From an uncultured Akkermansia sp. (GTDB lineage Bacteria > Verrucomicrobiota > Verrucomicrobiia > Verrucomicrobiales > Akkermansiaceae), in the NCBI GenBank assembly GCA_905200945.1, contig CAJKMG010000003.1, positions 62,001-126,000 on the forward strand: DNA of 64,000 bases, given 5' to 3'. Made by a program: the position numbers and the translations under genes. The notes under the pieces were generated by a model, which worked only from the letters and a program-made list of their open reading frames with translations, did no database searches and was not told the DNA's origin. Shown here one piece after another: positions 1-8,200 of the stretch (position 1 is the first letter of the stretch; every line of letters begins with the position of its first letter).

Positions 1-2
1 AA

Positions 3-128
3 ATAGAGAAGAGATTAGGTGAAACGTTGAAAGACAATCTGTCGGAAGATGTAGTATTGCAATGGCTACACAAGTTTGATAAACTCAAGTCATGGATGTC
101 TTTTCTCCAGAGAAGCGAAGCCAAGTAA
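3..128 (+). CDS. C-terminal tail of an unidentified protein, cut by the window start
   Basis: An open frame enters from the left edge and runs 41 codons to a TAA at 126-128. It is rich in Lys, Glu and Leu and looks like a helical C-terminal tail (for example the stretch LQWLHKFDKLKSW). Its base composition matches the AT-rich island. It overlaps the start of the vsr-like gene by 37 bases, which would fit a co-transcribed upstream partner such as a restriction or ATPase component. Nothing in 41 residues identifies a family, so no function is assigned. It could also be a chance open frame. Confidence 0.35.
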   Translation: MEKRLGETLKDNLSEDVVLQWLHKFDKLKSWMSFLQRSEAK

Positions 129-544
129 TGTCCCGGATCAGAAGCAAGGACACCAAGCCTGAGAAAATTATCCGTTCAATTCTCCACAAACTGGGTTTTA
201 GGTTCCGTATTAATCGAAAGGATTTGCCAGGAAAACCTGACATCGTTTTACCCAAATACAAGACAGTCATTTTCGTACATGGCTGTTTCTGGCATCAGCA
301 TGAAGGATGCAGAATTGCCTCGAACCCTAAAAGCAACATAGATTTTTGGAATAAAAAATTCTCTAATAATATAGAAAGGGATAAGAAGAATCAAAAAGCA
401 CTTAAAAAAATGGGCTACAGGGTCTTTGTTATATGGGAATGTGAAGTCAAATTTTTTCTAAAAAACTCTGATGAATTAAGAAAAATGCTATTGTCAGATA
501 TAAATTATATTTTCTCATTAAAACAAAATCACAATGATTTATAG
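92..544 (+). CDS. vsr: Very short patch repair (Vsr) endonuclease
   Basis: This 150-residue protein has the usual Vsr length. Vsr enzymes nick DNA beside T:G mismatches that arise when 5-methylcytosine deaminates, so the gene normally accompanies a cytosine methyltransferase. The opening MDVFSPEKRSQVMSRI is characteristic. The catalytic aspartate lies in GKPDIVLP (D50), and the zinc and active-site cluster FVHGCFWHQHEGC supplies H63, C65, H68, H70 and C73. The ATG at 92 begins the family-typical N-terminus. The gene converges on the response-regulator-like gene, and the two stop codons overlap by about 6 bases. The methyltransferase it presumably serves is at 3847-5070 on the other strand. 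Family is certain; the partnership is inferred. Confidence 0.95.
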   Translation: MDVFSPEKRSQVMSRIRSKDTKPEKIIRSILHKLGFRFRINRKDLPGKPDIVLPKYKTVIFVHGCFWHQHEGCRIASNPKSNIDFWNKKFSNNIERDKKNQKALKKMGYRVFVIWECEVKFFLKNSDELRKMLLSDINYIFSLKQNHNDL

Positions 545-1492
545 AGCTATAATTTTTTCACGAATGCATTGCAATCTTTTACTGTAAAAAAGAATATCTT
601 TTCTAATCTCTTTACATTTGTTGGCATCAAAGACCACTGGTGAAGGATTAGTATATTCAGATCTTAATCTTTCTGGAGTCCCCGGGATATGTTCCGCTTT
701 TACATGAGCAAGCAAATTACGATTATTTGTAATTCTGTCGTGATAAATATTTCCTAGCCTAAATTCTTTCAGGGAATGTTCTTTTAAAATATTATCAAGT
801 AAATGAACTTTTTTTGAAGTATCAAAAATTCTATTACATAAAATTTCGTTCCACTTTTTCTGAATCCAGTTTTCTTTCAAAGGCTGACATACATGACATT
901 GTTTTTTGTAACTTTTTATAGACTTTTTTAAAATATCTATCATTATTCCATGCCATTTTTTTAGATCTTCTTCATCCAAATTATCAAAGTAATCATATAA
1001 TATGGACAATATAGAATGCTCTAGAGAACTCACTTCCGACATAACTAACCCTCTTAAATTAGATAAGGTCTGTGTTCTTTCTACAGTCAAATCTATAAGC
1101 TTTATAACTTTATCCAATAATTTTCTTGAATCACTTCCCACTAAATAGGTAATTCTATCTTCAAGAAAATCCTTTGCACATTTTTCGAAATCTTGTTGCT
1201 GCGAATAAAACAATACTTCAGCAAGAGAATTTTTTCTTACCTTTTTAATAAAAGAATCTCCATGCTGTTCATTTCCATCATCAGATAAATTATAATCAGA
1301 AATTATTAAATCATAATGATAATCTGATAATTTTGTAATAGCATCTTCCATATCATCGCATAACACAAGATTAGGAGAAAAACAAAGATCTATTAAATGT
1401 GATTTAATTTTCTCTGGAACTTGACCTCTATATTTTTGATGATAGCTATCAATATCATCATCAAGCCATAAAATATTATATTTTATACTCAT
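539..1492 (-). CDS. Response-regulator-like protein with HEPN-type R-x4-H motif in its C-terminal domain
   Basis: This 317-residue protein begins with a receiver-like domain (about 1-130). The acidic patch is LDDD (D11-D13), the likely phosphoacceptor is D66 in LIISDYNL, and S97 lies in VLFYSQ. The lysine that normally follows strand 5 is not evident (YLVGSD), so the receiver is atypical. The second half is all-helical and contains RNLLAH, with R258 and H263. This matches the R-[polar]-x3-H catalytic motif of HEPN ribonucleases. The gene starts 3 bases after the stop of the upstream GHKL kinase-like gene, so the two are surely co-expressed. I infer a phosphorylation- or contact-controlled RNase effector. 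HEPN assignment rests on one motif and needs a profile or structure search. Confidence 0.75.
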   Translation of the reverse strand: MSIKYNILWLDDDIDSYHQKYRGQVPEKIKSHLIDLCFSPNLVLCDDMEDAITKLSDYHYDLIISDYNLSDDGNEQHGDSFIKKVRKNSLAEVLFYSQQQDFEKCAKDFLEDRITYLVGSDSRKLLDKVIKLIDLTVERTQTLSNLRGLVMSEVSSLEHSILSILYDYFDNLDEEDLKKWHGIMIDILKKSIKSYKKQCHVCQPLKENWIQKKWNEILCNRIFDTSKKVHLLDNILKEHSLKEFRLGNIYHDRITNNRNLLAHVKAEHIPGTPERLRSEYTNPSPVVFDANKCKEIRKDILFYSKRLQCIREKIIAL

Positions 1493-1495
1493 TGT

Positions 1496-3850
1496 TTATC
1501 GTGTAAATTTTATAATAAATTCCGCTCCTTTAATATATTGTTCATTGAGGATAATATCTGCTCCCATTTCATGTAAAATGGACCTGACATGGAAAAGACC
1601 TATTCCCGACCCATCAGGAGTTGTCGAAAAACGATAATCAAAGATTCTATTTACTATTTTCTCGGGAATTCCGTATCCATCATCTAAAATATGTAAATTG
1701 ATAACGGTATCTGTTTTCTTTGTCCAAAAGATATTAATATTTTTTGCGCCTGCTTTCTGAGAGTTATCAAGTAAATTATCTATCACAATTATAATTTTAA
1801 TTGGATCAAATTTAAAGTTAAAATCCGAAGAAAAGTCTTTATAGTGAATTTTGCAAGATTTCTCGTCGGAATTTCTACGCCATAAATTAGGCTTTACATT
1901 TGAAATATATTCTTTTATAAACTCTAATATATTTTTTTTGATTTTCAAAGATTTTGTGTTGAATTTTGCTTTTGCCACAATCTGCGAAAGAGTTTGGATT
2001 TTTTTATTTTCAAAAATAATTGGATTTATAAAATCATCAATTAGATATTTAAATTCAGGATGAGAAAATAAAGCAGCCGACAAACTATCTGCTGCATTTG
2101 CAATAATATCTGAATTTCGTTTTATATGATGCTGAAGACTTATGATGACTTCTTTATCAGAGTCTACATCATTACGTAAAAATAGGTTTTCCGTTGTCGT
2201 CTGATCTAATTGTTTCTTTAGCTTACGCGTTTCTTGCTTGGCACTACAAGCCTCCTTTTCAGCAGAATCTTTAGCTCCAATTAAATCGGAAAACCTTGAT
2301 TGAAGAATCTTAATCTCTTTTACTAAATGCTCATTTTTACTAGCGATACCTATAGCATGGACTTTTTCAATCAACTTTGACGCACTACCTGCCGATTTTG
2401 AATTAATTATATCAATAATGTCATTATTAAATTCTATATCAATAATGTTACTTGATTGCAAAGTATTTGTTAAAATTTTAATAAACTTAGGTTTTCCCTC
2501 TTCATCATTGAGTATATTATAAGAATCTTCATTGATTCCCCAATTAGTTACATCGACAACATATTTTTCTAATCTTCGCAAGGTATTAAGAAGAAGACTA
2601 TCACCATATGTAGCTGTCCCTACTAGTTCATAGTAGGTATCATTTTTATTAAGTCCACCATTACGACTAGTAACCTCCATCAAATTCTCATTAGGCCCTT
2701 GAATATCAATTTGCCCAATAAGATTCCTCAAACCAATATAGCGATTAAATCCTTGAACTGCACGGTTGTCGATTCTCATGGAATCATCACCTCGTTCTCC
2801 ATAAGGATAAATGCGAAATCCATTTTTATAGACAAAAATATTACCATATTCAACTGTCCTAACTCCGACGAGCTTTTTAAAAATCAATTTTGCTGAGAAG
2901 TTTAAAAAGTAAAGAGTAATAGAAACATTTTTTAAAAGATTATATGGATTTTTTTCAACTATTTTGTATATGGAAGTCCCTCTGTCATTTAGGATAGTTG
3001 TTAGTGTTTCGCCATCAGAGGAAATTTCGGATCTTATTTTAACTGTTTTTATATCCAGTTTTTCAAAAACAAAATTATTAATTGGACCATTAACTATTCT
3101 ACTATCTGTTAAATACGAATTATCTTTTTGTCCTTTCTTATACTCTTGCAGATCATTATCTAATTCATCAGAGACAGAAAGTATTATTTTAAAATTAACA
3201 TCATTATTAGATTTATTCAAATCTGGTCTGATTAATTTAGCTAACCTCTGCTTCAATGTTATAAATGTATTTCTAGACCACGAGGAAATATCAATACCTG
3301 TTATACGTAAACTAGTTCCACATTCAAAAGGATGGTCTTCTCTTTCTCCTATGAATCTCTTTACTGGTATAGTAATAAATTCAGATTTTAAATTTTTATC
3401 AAATTCTTTCCAATCTACATGAAGTTTTTCGACTATTGCATTATTTTCATTTTTTATCGTTGTTAGCTCTAAATATCGTCCTAATTTATCACAAGAAAAT
3501 CTTCCAACACCATGTGCGCCAGCAAAATGTCTAAACGTTTCAAGTTTACTTCTGTAATCTATTTCACTCTCAAGGTCTTCTGTTCCATCCGCCTTCGCTG
3601 AATATGCCACGAATAACCATTTTGTTCTAATGTCATAATCATTCATACCCTTTCCATTATCCTGAATAAGAATAGCCGCTTTTTCCGAATCATAGATGTT
3701 TTCAAAAGTTATACGTACTTCCGTTGCATGAGCATCAAATGAATTTTTAACCAACTCAAAGATAGCAGTATAGTTATCAGTAATAAGGCCAGCTCCTAAT
3801 AAATGCTTTAGGCCAGAACTTATTTTAAAAAAATCATTTTTTTCTTTCAT
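1496..3850 (-). CDS. Dual GHKL-ATPase protein: MORC/MutL-like N-terminus and histidine-kinase-like C-terminus
   Basis: This 784-residue protein carries two Bergerat-fold ATPase domains. The N-terminal one has FELVKNSFDA (N-box, about 31-40), DNGKGM (about 64-69) and GVGRFS (about 114-119), as in MORC, MutL and Hsp90 relatives. A coiled-coil stretch around 490-570 leads to QHHIKRN (H574/H575), a possible phosphoacceptor helix. The C-terminal kinase-like ATPase has DNLLDNSQKAGA (about 691), DDGYGI (about 723), FDYRFSTT and GSGIGLF (about 747). The ATG at 3850 overlaps the methyltransferase stop as ATGA. An ATG 30 bases upstream at 3880 has a better GGAG ribosome site and is a real alternative. 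The receiver gene follows at once. Similar MORC-like ATPases occur in restriction-modification loci; function here is inferred. Confidence 0.85.
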   Translation of the reverse strand: MKEKNDFFKISSGLKHLLGAGLITDNYTAIFELVKNSFDAHATEVRITFENIYDSEKAAILIQDNGKGMNDYDIRTKWLFVAYSAKADGTEDLESEIDYRSKLETFRHFAGAHGVGRFSCDKLGRYLELTTIKNENNAIVEKLHVDWKEFDKNLKSEFITIPVKRFIGEREDHPFECGTSLRITGIDISSWSRNTFITLKQRLAKLIRPDLNKSNNDVNFKIILSVSDELDNDLQEYKKGQKDNSYLTDSRIVNGPINNFVFEKLDIKTVKIRSEISSDGETLTTILNDRGTSIYKIVEKNPYNLLKNVSITLYFLNFSAKLIFKKLVGVRTVEYGNIFVYKNGFRIYPYGERGDDSMRIDNRAVQGFNRYIGLRNLIGQIDIQGPNENLMEVTSRNGGLNKNDTYYELVGTATYGDSLLLNTLRRLEKYVVDVTNWGINEDSYNILNDEEGKPKFIKILTNTLQSSNIIDIEFNNDIIDIINSKSAGSASKLIEKVHAIGIASKNEHLVKEIKILQSRFSDLIGAKDSAEKEACSAKQETRKLKKQLDQTTTENLFLRNDVDSDKEVIISLQHHIKRNSDIIANAADSLSAALFSHPEFKYLIDDFINPIIFENKKIQTLSQIVAKAKFNTKSLKIKKNILEFIKEYISNVKPNLWRRNSDEKSCKIHYKDFSSDFNFKFDPIKIIIVIDNLLDNSQKAGAKNINIFWTKKTDTVINLHILDDGYGIPEKIVNRIFDYRFSTTPDGSGIGLFHVRSILHEMGADIILNEQYIKGAEFIIKFTR

Positions 3851-5070
3851 CTTAACAACTTTTGTAAAACTTTCCCACATATTTCTCCAAATAAAGGAGG
3901 GATAGCATTTCCTATTTGTGAATACCGTGGAACTTGTTTAATACGTTCCTTACCTCCTGTAGTATATTTTCCTTTGAATTCATAAGAATCAGGAAAGCTT
4001 TGAATTCGTGCATATTCTCTAACTGTCAAAATTCTAGGCTCGCAATAATGTATATAGTCATCAGGAAGAGTAGTAATCGTGGGACTTTTTTTGTATCCAT
4101 CCAAAGGAATAATAGTATGTTTCCTAATATTATATTTTTCTCGGAGAGTATGGTTAAGGTTTCTATTTCTTTCGGATGTTTGCAAAATATCAGTAAATTT
4201 CGCTACTGTTTCTGGTTTATGCCTAGCAAATCTATGGCTATCTGGTGCACTTAAATCAGATATATCTTGGCGCATTAATTTTTGATATGGAGTCAAATTA
4301 TTTTTTTTATAAAATGATGTTTGAAACTTTTTTGTATCAGGTAAATCTATTTTACCATTAGAAGACAATAAATCAGATATAGATTCTTCTAATGTTACAT
4401 TTTCATTTAATCCTTTTGAATTCAAAAAATGTTTTTTGGTATCATGTAATTGCTTAAAGAAAAATGAAGGTGAATATTCTTTATGTTTATCCAAATAGCT
4501 TTCGTGAATACCTATAAGAATAAATCTAGTTCTGTTTTGAGGAATACCAAAATCTCCTAAATTTAATAATCTACCCAAAACTTTGTATTCAATTTTGGCA
4601 AGTTTTTCCTGAACCATATCAGAATAAGCTTGGCTACGCTTTGTACTGCCATTTTTTTCAAATCCGATAGTAAATCCTTTGACGTTTTCTAAAAAGATAA
4701 TCTTAGGTTGTAAAATTTTAATGAATTCAATATAGGCTTTAACTAAGCTATTTCGGATATCCGATTCTTGACGTCTGCCAGCCATAGAAAACCCTTGGCA
4801 CGGTGGGCCTCCTACAACCAAATCAACCGTCCCTTTAAGTTGCTCCAAGCGTTTATAGTAAGTAGACAAAACTTCATTGATATCATGATGTGTTAGTGGT
4901 AACCAATCTGGCCATTGGAAATGATGGCACTTTTGAATCAAATTATGTTGTAAAGTCTCAAAAGCATCAGGGCTCTTTTCAATCGCAAAAAGCCCCTTCC
5001 AACCTGCCTTATGTAACCCTAGGGATAGGCCTCCACAACCAGCAAAGAGATCAATATAAGTTCCAGTCAT
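3847..5070 (-). CDS. dcm: DNA (cytosine-5)-methyltransferase
   Basis: This 407-residue enzyme transfers a methyl group from S-adenosylmethionine to cytosine C5 in a specific DNA sequence. All core motifs are visible in order: motif I DLFAGCGGLSLGL (7-19), motif IV GGPPCQGFS with catalytic C91, motif VI ENVKG, motif VIII QNRTRFILIG and motif X YSQIGNAIPP near the end. The variable region between VIII and X, which reads the DNA target, cannot be decoded by eye. It is the first gene of a minus-strand operon with the dual GHKL protein and the receiver/HEPN-like protein, and a Vsr gene sits nearby. No cognate restriction endonuclease is visible in the window, so it may be an orphan or part of a non-classical defence set. 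AT-rich compared with genes beyond the tRNA. Confidence 0.95.
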   Translation of the reverse strand: MTGTYIDLFAGCGGLSLGLHKAGWKGLFAIEKSPDAFETLQHNLIQKCHHFQWPDWLPLTHHDINEVLSTYYKRLEQLKGTVDLVVGGPPCQGFSMAGRRQESDIRNSLVKAYIEFIKILQPKIIFLENVKGFTIGFEKNGSTKRSQAYSDMVQEKLAKIEYKVLGRLLNLGDFGIPQNRTRFILIGIHESYLDKHKEYSPSFFFKQLHDTKKHFLNSKGLNENVTLEESISDLLSSNGKIDLPDTKKFQTSFYKKNNLTPYQKLMRQDISDLSAPDSHRFARHKPETVAKFTDILQTSERNRNLNHTLREKYNIRKHTIIPLDGYKKSPTITTLPDDYIHYCEPRILTVREYARIQSFPDSYEFKGKYTTGGKERIKQVPRYSQIGNAIPPLFGEICGKVLQKLLR

Positions 5071-5093
5071 GGTGCATAGTCATTTTTCTTCAG

Positions 5094-5121
5094 CTTACAA
5101 TTGTTAGCAATATAGTGTCAA
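5094..5121 (-). promoter_or_regulatory. Candidate promoter of the methyltransferase operon
   Basis: On the minus strand a perfect TTGACA (5121-5116) is followed after 16 bases by TGTAAG (5099-5094), a 4/6 match to the -10 consensus, just upstream of the methyltransferase ATG at 5070. The -35 is strong and the -10 mediocre. Confidence 0.4.
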
Positions 5122-5183
5122 GCTGGGCATTTCGAAAGATTCAAATTTTCCCCTTTTCTTCCCCATATCCCTACAAACAAAAA

Positions 5184-5214
5184 CCGCAATATATTGACAT
5201 ACAACATATTGCGG
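5184..5214 (-). terminator. Rho-independent terminator of tRNA-Ser
   Basis: A perfect 9-bp inverted repeat (arms CCGCAATAT at 5184-5192 and ATATTGCGG at 5206-5214, 13-base loop) lies 12 bases after the tRNA 3' end. Read on the minus strand it is followed by TTTTTGTTTG, so it terminates the tRNA transcript before the island. Confidence 0.8.
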
Positions 5215-5225
5215 CGGAAAATTGA

Positions 5226-5316
5226 TGGCGGACAGGGAGGGATTCGAACCCTCGGTACCGGTTTGCGGTACACACACTTTCCAGGCGTGCTCATTCGACC
5301 ACTCTGACACCTGCCC
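5226..5316 (-). tRNA. tRNA-Ser (anticodon GGA)
   Basis: On the minus strand the 91-nt sequence folds as a class II tRNA. The acceptor stem GGGCAGG pairs with CCTGTCC (one G-U), the T arm has GTTCGAATC, the anticodon loop reads CTGGAAA (anticodon GGA), the variable arm is long as in tRNA-Ser, and the discriminator G with CCA is encoded. Its 3' end faces the AT-rich island on the left, the orientation in which tyrosine recombinases usually insert elements. No integrase or attachment-site duplicate is visible in the window. Confidence 0.95.
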
Positions 5317-5349
5317 GTTGGAGATTGTGCTAGATAGGAAAGCAGGGAT

Positions 5350-5378
5350 AGAGTAACGGCAGAAGAGAGGTTTGGCAA
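5350..5378 (-). promoter_or_regulatory. Candidate promoter of tRNA-Ser
   Basis: On the minus strand TTGCCA (5378-5373) precedes TACTCT (5355-5350) with a 17-base spacer, about 34 bases upstream of the mature tRNA 5' end. The -35 is a 5/6 match; the -10 is weak. Confidence 0.35.
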
Positions 5379-6012
5379 TCTTTTTTTTATCCGGAAGGGA
5401 TTTTCCCGTTTTCCCCGAGTTTTTTCACGTTTCCGGCAGCTGCTCGAAGAGGATGAAAAGCGCCCCGACAGCGCGAGAAAATCTTCAACGGACATAAACA
5501 GCAACGAAGCGTATTTTCAGAAGTTTTGAAAGGAACAGGTTTCCGTGGTTCACAAAAATTATCCATGAGGGCATGGCAGATTTCCTCCCTCCCTGCCCTG
5601 TTTTTCCCGCAGAGCAAATAAGAATTTTTCTCTTTCTCCACCTTTACGGCTTCCGGGCAATCGGGCAAGGTTCAGGTAAGAACCTCTATTGATAAACTTG
5701 CTTCCGTCCAGACTCAAGAATTGACCAGCAGACGTTTGAGGAATTTCAGGAGCGAGACGGGAAGAGAAGACCGAAGGATTCCAGAAACCCAGGGTTCCGT
5801 GAGTTCCGGGAAAACGCGGCAGAAATGAGAACCCACGCTGTAAGGAGAGAAGGCGGGACATGCCGTTCACCGAGTATCATCATTTCCGCGGCTCCGCATT
5901 CCTCCCGTCCTCAAAAAAGGCCAAAGGCTTCCGGCATGTCCCGGAAAAGGCGTTTCCCGACCACACTTCCCCCTTGACGGATGCCCCAAAGACGGGTTTG
6001 CTAGTTCTGCGC
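5379..6012. other. Gene-free stretch between tRNA-Ser and ruvB
   Basis: About 630 bases with no convincing gene. Small minus-strand frames here have low-complexity, arginine-rich translations and no family features. An in-frame extension of ruvB back to an ATG at 5860 exists, but its residues do not resemble RuvB. No repeat or terminator stood out. Confidence 0.5.
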
Positions 6013-7032
6013 ATGGGAGAGTCCTTTTACACACGCACCACGGAGGCCCCCTCCTCCGCTTTTGATTTGTCCCTCAGACCGCCCGCTTTCAGCGAGTTCT
6101 GCGGCCAAGAGAAGATTAAGGACCGCCTGATGCTGATGGTGGAAGCCGCCAGACAGCGCGACGACGTGCTGGACCACATCCTGTTGAGCGGCCCGCCGGG
6201 CCTGGGGAAGACGACGCTTGCCAATATTATCGCGAATGCCGTCGGCTGCCGCATTCATACGACTTCCGGCCCCCAGATTGAAAAGGCGGGAGACCTGGCC
6301 GGCGTGCTGACCAATCTGGAAAAGGGGGATATTCTGTTTATTGACGAGATCCACCGCCTGCACCCGGCCATTGAGGAGTATCTGTACCCGGCCATGGAGG
6401 ATTTCCGGCTGGATATTATCATCGACCAGGGGCCGAACGCCCGTTCCATCCAGCTCAACCTGCCCAAGTTTACCCTGGTGGGAGCCACCACCCGCGCCGG
6501 GATGCTGACCAGCCCGCTGCGTTCCCGCTTCGGCCTGGTGAACCGACTGGATTATTATACGCGGGAGGAGCTGTGCGCCATTATCGAACGGTCCGCGGGG
6601 CTGCTGAACGTGCCCGTGGACCCGGAGGGCGCCCTGCAGATCGCGCTGCGCTCCCGCGGCACGCCCCGCGTGGCCAATTCCCTGCTGCGCTGGGTGCGGG
6701 ATTACGCCCAGGTGCGCGGCGACGGCGTGATTACGGAGCAGTTGGCGCACGACGCCCTGACCATGATTGAGATTGACGACGATGGCCTGGACGAGATGGA
6801 CAAGCGCCTGCTGGAAGCGATGATTTACAAGTTCAACGGCGGCCCGGTGGGCCTTTCCTCCCTGGCGGTGGCCGTAGGGGAGGACGCTTCCACGCTGGAG
6901 GACGTGCACGAGCCTTTCCTGATTATGCAGGGGTATATCAGCCGCACCCCCAGGGGACGCGTGGCGATGCCCTCCGCCTACCTCAAGATGGGAGCCGCGC
7001 CGCCCGCCAACGGCCAGGGGTGGCTGTTGTAG
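6013..7032 (+). CDS. ruvB: Holliday junction branch migration ATPase RuvB
   Basis: RuvB is the hexameric AAA+ motor that, with RuvA, drives branch migration of Holliday junctions in recombinational repair. The 339-residue form starting at 6013 has normal family length. The frame is open back to 5860, but those 51 residues are not RuvB-like. Visible are [12 protein letters not shown], Walker A GPPGLGKT (60-67), Walker B DEIH, sensor 1 LVGATTRAG, arginine finger region SRFG and the winged-helix C-terminus including [11 protein letters not shown]. It stands alone beside fabH with no ruvA or ruvC nearby. Function is certain; the start is probable. Confidence 0.97.
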
Positions 7033-7153
7033 GCCATTCATTTACGACATGGAAGGAGTGCTGCGTTTTGTGCTGGTCATCAGGCCCGCTTTCTTTTAGA
7101 CTGTTTCCACATAAAACGTCAGGACGTTTTCTGTTCATCATACGCCCAAAGCT

Positions 7154-8173
7154 ATGGCCGCACATTCTGATACTCCCTTTAAAAGACTGCCCGTCAAGAT
7201 TATCGGTACGGGTTCCTATGTTCCGGAACGCCGCCTGACCAATGCGGATCTGGAAAAGATGGTGGACACTTCCCACGAATGGATTATTGAACGCACGGGC
7301 ATTGTGGAACGCCGCATCGCCGCCCCTGACGAGTACACTTCCCATATGGGGACGAAGGCCGCCCAGCGCGCTCTGGAATCCTGCGGGCTGAAGCCGGAGG
7401 ATATTGACCTGATTATCGTCGCCACCATCACGCCGGATACGTTCACCCCTTCCACTTCCTGCTATATCCAGGATGCCTTGGGCGCCAAGAATGCCGCCGC
7501 CTTTGACATTTCCGCCGCCTGCTCCGGCTTCCTGTTCGCCATGAAGACCGCCGTCCAGTACATCGGCACCGGCCAGATGAAAACGGCGCTCATCATCGCC
7601 GCTGAAAAACTTTCCACCGTCGTCAACTGGGAGGACCGCAGCACCTGCGTCCTGTTCGGGGACGGCGCCGGGGCAGCCGTGCTCCAGGCCTCCACAGGGG
7701 AAGAGGGGGAAGGCTCCGTCCTTGCCACGGATATCGGTTCGGACGGCTCCCTGCATGACCTGCTCCAGATTCCGGGCGGCGGCTCCCGTTGCCCCACCAC
7801 CGCGGAAAACGCCCATGAACGCCTGGCCACCCTGGCCATGCGCGGCAATGAGACTTTCCGCCATGCCGTCACGCGCATGAAAGCCTCCGCCGCCAGCGTC
7901 ATTGAACGCGCCGGCCTCACGGCGGACGATATTCAGCTGATTATTCCCCACCAGGCCAACCTCCGCATCATTAACGCCGTAGCGCAACGCCTCTCCATTC
8001 CTGAAGAGAAGGTGTTCGTGAACATTGAGAAGTACGGCAACACGTCCGCGGCCGCCGTCGCCATCGCCTTTGACGAAGCGCGCCGTTCCGGCAGATTCGG
8101 CAAGGGAGACAACGTCGTCCTGGTCACGTTCGGCGCCGGGCTTACCTGGTCCGCCGCCGTTATCCGCTGGTAA
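7154..8173 (+). CDS. fabH: 3-oxoacyl-[acyl-carrier-protein] synthase III (FabH)
   Basis: FabH condenses acetyl-CoA (or another primer) with malonyl-ACP to start type II fatty acid synthesis in the cytoplasm. The 339-residue protein has the Cys-His-Asn triad of the thiolase fold: C123 in SAACSGF, H266 in IPHQAN and N296 in KYGNTS. The glycine-rich C-terminal GAGLTWSA motif is typical of FabH. The ATG at 7154 gives family length. It is separated by 27 bases from the flavoprotein reductase and may be co-transcribed with it. No other fab genes are adjacent. Primer specificity (straight or branched) cannot be told from sequence by eye. Confidence 0.96.
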   Translation: MAAHSDTPFKRLPVKIIGTGSYVPERRLTNADLEKMVDTSHEWIIERTGIVERRIAAPDEYTSHMGTKAAQRALESCGLKPEDIDLIIVATITPDTFTPSTSCYIQDALGAKNAAAFDISAACSGFLFAMKTAVQYIGTGQMKTALIIAAEKLSTVVNWEDRSTCVLFGDGAGAAVLQASTGEEGEGSVLATDIGSDGSLHDLLQIPGGGSRCPTTAENAHERLATLAMRGNETFRHAVTRMKASAASVIERAGLTADDIQLIIPHQANLRIINAVAQRLSIPEEKVFVNIEKYGNTSAAAVAIAFDEARRSGRFGKGDNVVLVTFGAGLTWSAAVIRW

Positions 8174-8200
8174 TATTCTTTTTCATACTCCCCCATCATC

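Noticed and set aside
6001..7041. Long minus-strand ORF opposite ruvB
   Set aside because: Shadow of ruvB: low-complexity Gly/Arg/His-rich translation with no family features, while ruvB is unmistakable.
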